Source: Minisyncoccota bacterium (lineage in GTDB: Bacteria > Patescibacteriota > Microgenomatia > UBA1400 > PJMF01). From it: a stretch of DNA of 32,267 bases. The notes under the pieces were generated by a model. The model saw nothing but the letters and a program-made list of their open reading frames with translations. It was not told the DNA's origin and did no database searches. The stretch is taken from assembly GCA_009991965.1 (NCBI GenBank), contig JAACWQ010000009.1:1-32267 (forward strand). Direction: 5' to 3'. Positions 27,607 through 32,267 of the stretch are shown here, one piece after another; position 1 is the stretch's first letter, and the number at the start of each line of letters is the position of its first letter. Made by a program: the position numbers and the translations under genes.

Positions 27607-28092
27607 TTACTTTTTTCTTGACTTAACTTTTGCTGCCACTGAAAATTCCCACTGATCGCCATCGCTGGTGTCAAAACTTTTTGAGTTGGTTAATTGGAAA
27701 TAATTGAGCAAATGATTACTCAGTGTCTCTTCTAATTCTTTTTTCTGGGCAGATAATTCGGCAATGGAGTTGCGAATAGCCACCGTTTGAGGACTTGCGA
27801 GCAAGCGTGCTTTTTCTTCTTTGACTTGTAAAGATTTTTGTTGCGCAGTCTCTTCCGCTTCCGAAAGTCGGGCATCATTCTCATAAACTGAGCGAAGGCT
27901 CTCGCGTTTCAATTTGAGGTCTTCACCAATTTTTTCGGACTCAAGAGCATTCCGCTCAATCACATTTTGCAATTGTACTAATGAATCGGCGAGGTCATCT
28001 GATTGTGTCACTTCGTCAAGTACATCGCTAGATTTTGACACTGCCAAAGCTTCTTCTGCGAGATCCTGGGCGGTCTTTGTTTGTGGTGTCAT
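27607..28092 (-). CDS. Hypothetical coiled-coil protein
   Basis: A 161-residue acidic protein, predicted cytosolic. Residues about 35-125 are rich in Glu, Leu, Lys and Gln with heptad-like spacing (LVQLQNVIERNALESEK, LQVKEEKARLL, LSAQKKELEETL), a long coiled coil. The tail ends basic (KVKSRKK). No enzyme motif and no recognised family. The start at 28092 is supported by AAAAGGA 5 nt upstream; a longer open frame would run antisense through the pyk start. It shares an overlapping divergent promoter region with pyk. Confidence 0.7.
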   Translation of the reverse strand: MTPQTKTAQDLAEEALAVSKSSDVLDEVTQSDDLADSLVQLQNVIERNALESEKIGEDLKLKRESLRSVYENDARLSEAEETAQQKSLQVKEEKARLLASPQTVAIRNSIAELSAQKKELEETLSNHLLNYFQLTNSKSFDTSDGDQWEFSVAAKVKSRKK

Positions 28093-28120
28093 GGAGTCCT
28101 TTTCAATCAATACAAACCAC

Positions 28121-28161
28121 ATAATCTTCCACTTGAGAAGAACTGTCAACCATTGGATAAT
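28121..28161. promoter_or_regulatory. Interlocked divergent promoters for pyk and the coiled-coil gene
   Basis: Plus strand (pyk): TTGAGA (28133-28138), 17 nt, GATAAT (28156-28161), ending 7 nt before the pyk ATG. Minus strand: TTGACA (28149-28144), 17 nt, GATTAT (28126-28121), giving a leader of about 20-25 nt with an AAGGA site. Each -35 box lies inside the other promoter's spacer, so polymerase could not occupy both at once. Confidence 0.6.
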
Positions 28162-28168
28162 ACGCACA

Positions 28169-29596
28169 ATGACACCACCACAAAAATCCACAAAAATCGT
28201 TGTAACAATTGGCCCAGCCACAGAAACAGAGGAAGTCATTGAGCAGCTTATCCTCGCAGGCATGAACGTCGCACGCTTTAACACTAAGCACGGAACACCA
28301 GAGTGGCATCACGACCGCATCATGCGAGTCAAAGCAGTCGCACAACGTCTCAATACCCCTGTTGCAATCCTTATCGACCTACAAGGCCCAGAAATCCGCA
28401 TTCAAACTCCAGGTGAACAGCCTGTGGAGATTGTCGAAGACGAACACATCACATTTAGCGTAACACAAAGTGGCGATGAAAAGACCATCATCATTCCACA
28501 AGAAGTAATCGATGCCGAACAAGAAGGCAATACGCTGATTATTGATGATGGTTTGGGAGAATTTGTTATTGTTGGCAAAGAGAGTGATGCACTGATAGTC
28601 GAAGCAAAAAATACCTGCAGTATTGGTCATCGAAAATCACTCAATACCCCTGGTGTAGTAATCAATATGCCGCCACTTGTTGCACAAGATTATGTACATC
28701 TTGACGCAGCTACAAACGATATCGTTGAATTTGTCGGACTCTCATTTGTACGCAATGCCCAGGACGTTCATAACTTGCGAGAAGAATTGAAAAAACGAAA
28801 TCTTGATGCTGATGTTGTTGCGAAAATAGAAAACCAAGCAGCCCTTGATAACCTCGACGAAATTGTCAAAGCAGCGGATGTTGTAATGATCGCACGTGGA
28901 GATCTTGGGGTGGAGGTACCATATGAGGAGCTAACTCACTGGCAAAAAACTATCGTAACACTCTGCAGAGAGCAGGCTAAACCTGTCATTACCGCTACGC
29001 AAATGCTCAAAAGCATGGTCAACTTCCCATACCCTTCTAGAGCGGAAGTCAGTGATGTGGCGAACGCTGTCTACGACGGCACCGATGCAGTTATGCTCTC
29101 TGACGAGACAACCATTGGGAAATATCCAGTAAAGGCAGTTGCTGCACAGGCAAAAATTGTTGCCTACAACGAACAATTTGCCAAACCTCCCGCTATACTG
29201 TCGCCAGATATTGACGTGAGTCACTGGGTAACTCACGCCGCTTCAATGCTACTCAAAACTTCGAGCGACCCTTCAAAAAGCCTAGTGATAAATAGAGTAG
29301 TGTGTTTCTCAGAAACAGGCGCAACAGCCAAGCAGCTCATGCGCTTCCGCCAAATTCGTGAAATCGACGTCGTTACTGACTCTCAATTAACTTACAATCA
29401 GCTAAGTATCGTATACGGTGTTCGACCATGGATGATGTCGCTCGAAAATGAAAATCTCTCTAACACAGATAGCGTTGTCTCTCAATTGACAAACCTCGGC
29501 ATCGTAAAAAGTGGAGAGGTCGTTTTGCTCATCCACGGCTCACACTGGAAACAACCTGGCCTCACCAATGTATTAAAAATAGTAACAATTCCTTAG
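28169..29596 (+). CDS. pyk: Pyruvate kinase
   Basis: A 475-residue glycolytic enzyme converting phosphoenolpyruvate and ADP to pyruvate and ATP. Barrel motifs are present: TIGPAT (13-18), MNVARFNTKHG (32-42), IDLQGPEIR (69-77), VAKIEN with the catalytic Lys, ARGDLGVEVP, TATQMLKSM and VMLSDETTIGKYP. The C-terminal domain is complete. Two motifs are unusual: NTKHG has Lys40 where most enzymes have the potassium-ligand Ser of NFSHG, and DLQGPE replaces DTKGPE. The start at 28169 follows from the promoter spacing and the conserved N-terminus; the open frame upstream is antisense to the coiled-coil gene. Leaderless arrangement. Confidence 0.93.
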   Translation: MTPPQKSTKIVVTIGPATETEEVIEQLILAGMNVARFNTKHGTPEWHHDRIMRVKAVAQRLNTPVAILIDLQGPEIRIQTPGEQPVEIVEDEHITFSVTQSGDEKTIIIPQEVIDAEQEGNTLIIDDGLGEFVIVGKESDALIVEAKNTCSIGHRKSLNTPGVVINMPPLVAQDYVHLDAATNDIVEFVGLSFVRNAQDVHNLREELKKRNLDADVVAKIENQAALDNLDEIVKAADVVMIARGDLGVEVPYEELTHWQKTIVTLCREQAKPVITATQMLKSMVNFPYPSRAEVSDVANAVYDGTDAVMLSDETTIGKYPVKAVAAQAKIVAYNEQFAKPPAILSPDIDVSHWVTHAASMLLKTSSDPSKSLVINRVVCFSETGATAKQLMRFRQIREIDVVTDSQLTYNQLSIVYGVRPWMMSLENENLSNTDSVVSQLTNLGIVKSGEVVLLIHGSHWKQPGLTNVLKIVTIP

Positions 29597-29605
29597 GAGG
29601 ATATT

Positions 29606-29848
29606 ATGGCAAAACAAAAAGGCTTTTTCTCATTGGTCACTGGCATTGTGCTTGGTGCAGCTGCATCATACCTATCAAATGAGAAGAACAGAGAAAAAAC
29701 AAAAAAAGTGATCTTGAGCACTGCAACCAAAGTAAAAAAGGCTGAGGCTGAATATAAAAAGAATCCAACAGCATTCAAGAAAAAAGCTATCGCTCAAGCA
29801 AAAAAGAAAATTACTGCGTCCACAAAAAAACCTAGTAAGAAATCCTAA
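29606..29848 (+). CDS. YtxH-like small membrane protein
   Basis: An 80-residue protein with one N-terminal hydrophobic helix (about 7-23, FFSLVTGIVLGAAASYL) followed by a very Lys- and Ala-rich tail. The G-x2-x-G-A-A-x-x-x-L helix followed by charged repeats resembles YtxH-type proteins, whose function is mostly unknown. AGGAGG lies 5 nt upstream, and it follows pyk by 9 nt, so the two are likely cotranscribed. Its TAA stop overlaps the stop of the convergent nucleotidyltransferase gene. Confidence 0.6.
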   Translation: MAKQKGFFSLVTGIVLGAAASYLSNEKNREKTKKVILSTATKVKKAEAEYKKNPTAFKKKAIAQAKKKITASTKKPSKKS

Positions 29849-30606
29849 GCCTGTCGAGAGAGCATAAGCTCTGACACTTTTACTAGTTCTGCCGGAGTAT
29901 TGATCCCCAAGGCTTCTTCTGCTTCGATCTGAATTGTTGCGACTTTTTGCCCTTGGTCAAATGCTGCTTGCAGCAAATCTGTGAGGTAATACTCGCTCTG
30001 GGCGTTCGTATTTTCTAGCTTGGTGATATTTTCCCACAGCCACTCAGCCGAAAAACAGAAGTAGCTCGGATTTACTTCGGTAATTTGTTTTTCTGCCTCT
30101 GTGGCATCTTTCATCTCGACAATTCGCGCAACACTGCCGTCTTCATTTCGAATAACTCTACCAAAATTAATGAGGGCTTCTCGCCAACCTTGAAAATCAG
30201 GCACTTTGACTACACCCAATGTCATTGCAGCTTGCGCTTCATGATGTTTGGCCACAAGTCGCTTGACCATATTCGCCGTTACCAGTGGGTGATCGCCATA
30301 CAACGTTACGATCGTATCTGCTGTGCCAATGAGCTCAAAACGCGCACAACCAACAGCATGACCGGTCCCCAGTTGTTGCTCTTGCGTCACATAATTGAAG
30401 TCATTGCCAAGATATTCGCGAACCATTTCTGCCTTGGCACCAACAACAATTGTAGGCGGATAGGAAAGTTCTAATTTTTTAAGCTCTGCTGCCAAATAAC
30501 CAATAATTGGCTTGTTATTGAGGGGAGTGAGTACTTTGGGCAACTCACCGCCCATACGCTTTCCCAAACCTCCAGCTAAAACAATTATTCTGACGCCATC
30601 AAGCAT
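29845..30606 (-). CDS. Sugar-1-phosphate nucleotidyltransferase (GlmU N-terminal domain type)
   Basis: A 253-residue protein corresponding to the pyrophosphorylase half of GlmU only. LAGGLGKRMGGELPKVL (near residues 9-25) is the nucleotide-binding loop with catalytic Arg and Lys; QLGTGHAV and YGDHPLVT are the uridine and metal sites of UDP-GlcNAc pyrophosphorylase. The left-handed beta-helix acetyltransferase domain is absent. It probably makes UDP-GlcNAc or a related nucleotide sugar for the cell envelope. The start at 30606 is preferred to a frame 12 codons longer because it lies just before the conserved strand and 7 nt after AATAAT (30619-30614). Confidence 0.8.
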   Translation of the reverse strand: MLDGVRIIVLAGGLGKRMGGELPKVLTPLNNKPIIGYLAAELKKLELSYPPTIVVGAKAEMVREYLGNDFNYVTQEQQLGTGHAVGCARFELIGTADTIVTLYGDHPLVTANMVKRLVAKHHEAQAAMTLGVVKVPDFQGWREALINFGRVIRNEDGSVARIVEMKDATEAEKQITEVNPSYFCFSAEWLWENITKLENTNAQSEYYLTDLLQAAFDQGQKVATIQIEAEEALGINTPAELVKVSELMLSRQA

Positions 30607-30662
30607 AGACGGTATTATTACCTGCGAATACTTGAAAGGCAAGCAACAGCTCTACACTGCGG

Positions 30663-30668
30663 TATAAT
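30663..30668 (+). promoter_or_regulatory. -10 box for tRNA-Arg
   Basis: TATAAT ending 9 nt before the first tRNA base, implying a very short 5' leader. No clear -35 box. Confidence 0.55.
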
Positions 30669-30677
30669 GTCATTCGA

Positions 30678-30750
30678 GCGCCTATAGCTCAGTGGATAGA
30701 GCAACTGCCTTCTAAGCAGTAGGTCGCTGGTTCGAGTCCAGCTGGGCGCA
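30678..30750 (+). tRNA. tRNA-Arg (anticodon TCT)
   Basis: A 73-base cloverleaf: acceptor GCGCCTA/TGGGCGC, D arm GCTC/GAGC, anticodon stem ACTGC/GCAGT around loop CTTCTAA (anticodon TCT), T arm GCTGG-TTCGAGT-CCAGC, discriminator A. CCA is not encoded. It ends one base before the end of the opposite-strand membrane-protein gene. Confidence 0.96.
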
Positions 30751-30751
30751 C

Positions 30752-32092
30752 TCATTTTTTTCCATACCAAGCATCGAGCACCCAGGTATTGTTTCCGTCT
30801 TTGAATTGCTCAACGTACTGTTCTTGCGTTTGTTTACCAATCAAGTAGGTGAGTGATCGCTTTGCCACAAAGAGACGTGGAACCAAGAACAATATCGAAA
30901 TAGCAAATATAACGTGAATCCAAAATGGCTCTGTACGTTTTGAAAGCCAGACGAGCACGAGCAACAATCCAGAAATAAACCCTGCCAATGCATAGCGCGT
31001 AGAAAGTGGTGGTACAAACCACCAAATGGCTAGCTGGTTAGCGGTGAACAATGCCAAGATTTGCAACCGCTGACTTTTCCAAATTTGCCTTCTCAAAAAA
31101 TAGATTGCGAACGGTAACAAGCCCAAAAGTGGAAAAGTATAGTCTCTGGTAAAAAATAAGTTCATAAAGATAAACGGAAATCTCTGAAGCTGTCGCGCAA
31201 TGTATTCAAATGCAGATAGCTGGTTCACTTGCACCTGCGTAGAAAAGAAAAACGAACCGGTGTGGGACTGGGCAAAAAGGTAAAAGGGGAGAGCCAACAA
31301 AACTAGCACAACAAACAATAGCAATCGTATTTTTCTCTTTGTTGTTCGCGCGTAAAAATATACCAGTACTGGCAAGAGTAAAATTGAGAATGCCTTACTT
31401 GCTAACGAAGCAGCAAACGAAAGAGCACTTAAAAGAAAGTATTTTTTCGCGTATTCATTCTTTGCAGAAAAACCTTCCTGCAGAAGCCAAAGACCTGCTA
31501 GTTCGAAGCAAGCTTTTGCAACATCAATATAAAAACTCGCAGACTGCCACGCGACAACCTGAAACAAACTCACAGAAAGTACTGCGACAAACGACCACCT
31601 TCGAGAAAGAAATATACGCGAGAGCTGGTAGGTGATTGCTACCAACGAAAGAGCAAAGCCATACGCCACTAGCTTTGTTCCCAGGCTCTGGGCAAATCCG
31701 AATCCTAATGCAAAAATACTATCTGCAAATTGCGGGTTTGCACTCTGATACAACTCTGGAAGATACGTATACCCATGTTGTTCTTGCAGCAATTCTGCCA
31801 GCGGCAAGTGATACCACAGCGCATCAAAACCAGTTTCTGGCACAAAAACTTGCAACAAATGCAGGAGCCAAACTAAGCAGAGCAGGATAAAAACAATCTT
31901 CTCAAAGCGAGGGACTCTCAGTACGACTTTTTTTACTCTCCAGGCAAAAATAACAAGCAATCCGAACGGAAGCAACAAGAATACCCAAAGCCACCAGTAG
32001 AAAAATCCAAAAAATCCCGCCAAGCTCGCAACAGCTCCGCAGATCAACCAACTCATCACTAGTAGTACTGTCAGCACTCGGCTTCTCAGCAT
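30752..32092 (-). CDS. Polytopic membrane protein, GT-C-like glycosyltransferase
   Basis: A 446-residue hydrophobic protein with about ten or more membrane helices. After the first helices comes VPETGFDALWYHLPLAELL (about 85-105), the acidic first external loop typical of GT-C polyprenyl-phosphate-sugar transferases (Asp near WYHLP). The C-terminus is a soluble basic tail. It would act at the membrane in glycan or protein glycosylation. The start is ATG 32092, with AAGG 5-9 nt upstream on this strand; a GTG two codons earlier is possible. The assignment rests on topology and the loop motif only. Confidence 0.6.
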   Translation of the reverse strand: MLRSRVLTVLLVMSWLICGAVASLAGFFGFFYWWLWVFLLLPFGLLVIFAWRVKKVVLRVPRFEKIVFILLCLVWLLHLLQVFVPETGFDALWYHLPLAELLQEQHGYTYLPELYQSANPQFADSIFALGFGFAQSLGTKLVAYGFALSLVAITYQLSRIFLSRRWSFVAVLSVSLFQVVAWQSASFYIDVAKACFELAGLWLLQEGFSAKNEYAKKYFLLSALSFAASLASKAFSILLLPVLVYFYARTTKRKIRLLLFVVLVLLALPFYLFAQSHTGSFFFSTQVQVNQLSAFEYIARQLQRFPFIFMNLFFTRDYTFPLLGLLPFAIYFLRRQIWKSQRLQILALFTANQLAIWWFVPPLSTRYALAGFISGLLLVLVWLSKRTEPFWIHVIFAISILFLVPRLFVAKRSLTYLIGKQTQEQYVEQFKDGNNTWVLDAWYGKK

Positions 32093-32105
32093 AGACACCT
32101 TAGTC

Positions 32106-32112
32106 TATAATA
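32106..32112. promoter_or_regulatory. Symmetric bidirectional -10 element
   Basis: TATAATA reads TATAAT on the plus strand, 9 nt before tRNA-His, and TATTAT on the minus strand (32112-32107), 14 nt before the membrane-protein ATG. One element may serve both genes. Confidence 0.5.
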
Positions 32113-32120
32113 ACCCATCT

Positions 32121-32198
32121 GGTGGTATTAGCTCAGTTGGTTAGAGCGCCGCTCTGTGGCAGCGGAGGTCGCCGGTTCAAATCCGGTATACCACCCCA
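32121..32198 (+). tRNA. tRNA-His (anticodon GTG)
   Basis: A cloverleaf with the histidine-specific extra G at -1 (32121) facing C73 (32195). Acceptor stem GTGGTAT/ATACCAC, anticodon stem CCGCT/AGCGG around CTGTGGC (anticodon GTG), T arm GCCGG-TTCAAAT-CCGGT. CCA (32196-32198) is encoded, unlike the other two tRNAs here. Confidence 0.95.
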
Positions 32199-32220
32199 AA
32201 CATTGATTAACTTATAGGAC

Positions 32221-32249
32221 TTGACAATTTTTAAAATCTAAACAATAAT
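32221..32249 (+). promoter_or_regulatory. Candidate promoter for a gene beyond the right edge
   Basis: TTGACA (32221-32226), 17 nt, AATAAT (32244-32249). The consensus -35 box and correct spacing make it plausible. The remaining bases to the window end hold no start codon in a usable context. Confidence 0.45.
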
Positions 32250-32267
32250 CACACCATTAAAACCTCC

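Noticed and set aside
27914-28168. An in-frame 85-codon upstream extension of pyruvate kinase
   Set aside because: It is antisense to the coiled-coil gene, runs through both promoters, and does not resemble any pyruvate kinase N-terminus.
32252-32267. GGAGG followed by ATG on the minus strand at the right edge, as a gene start
   Set aside because: The frame reads ATG GTG TGA, so it stops after two codons.

Overview
The window looks like a chromosomal segment of a small-genome bacterium, most plausibly a member of the Candidate Phyla Radiation (Patescibacteria). This is an inference from gene content, not from a phylogeny. The pointers are extreme compaction (neighbouring genes overlap or are a few bases apart), convergent genes that share stop-codon bases, a class I lysyl-tRNA synthetase, a short bS21, a LytR_C membrane protein, and several enzymes with unusual substitutions. 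TGA is a normal stop codon (for example at 554-556 and 26196-26198), so this is not a UGA-recoding lineage. I see no insertion sequence, phage gene, CRISPR array or integron.

Layout. (1) 1-6 kb: the start of a secreted protein running off the left edge, a DUF1599/Nmad1-like small protein, and a minus-strand carbohydrate cassette of GT4 glycosyltransferase, GH57, GH15 glucoamylase-like enzyme and BadF/BadG-type sugar kinase. Together these could build, trim and re-phosphorylate an alpha-glucan. (2) 6-9.7 kb: lactate dehydrogenase, MutM, tRNA-Lys, and a one-pass membrane protein with a PilM-like N-terminus and a LytR_C C-terminus. (3) 9.7-15.9 kb: a complete F1Fo ATP synthase operon in the order a, c, b, delta-like, alpha, gamma, beta, epsilon. 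(4) 15.9-26.2 kb: greA with a terminator, then a same-strand block of lysS, an HD protein, serS, secA, prs and proS. (5) 26.2-32.3 kb: a DHH-like phosphoesterase, rpsU, a coiled-coil protein divergent from pyruvate kinase, a YtxH-like protein, a GlmU-type nucleotidyltransferase, tRNA-Arg, a large GT-C-like membrane protein and tRNA-His.

How the genes work together: glucan turnover would feed glycolysis, whose last steps (pyruvate kinase, lactate dehydrogenase) are here. ATP synthase couples ATP to a proton gradient; the c subunit lacks the sodium signature. The aminoacyl-tRNA synthetase and SecA block serves translation and export.

Most notable: a delta-subunit gene made of two tandem copies of the C-terminal OSCP domain with no N-terminal helical domain; a class I LysRS fused to a B3/B4-type (PheRS editing-like) domain; a lactate dehydrogenase whose NAD-selecting acidic residue is replaced by Gly-Arg-Ser, suggesting NADP(H); a pyruvate kinase with lysine at a potassium-ligand position; and a consistent arrangement in which genes at transcription-unit starts have a -10 box 6-10 nt upstream of the start codon and little or no Shine-Dalgarno sequence (leaderless mRNAs), while many genes inside operons have a clear Shine-Dalgarno.
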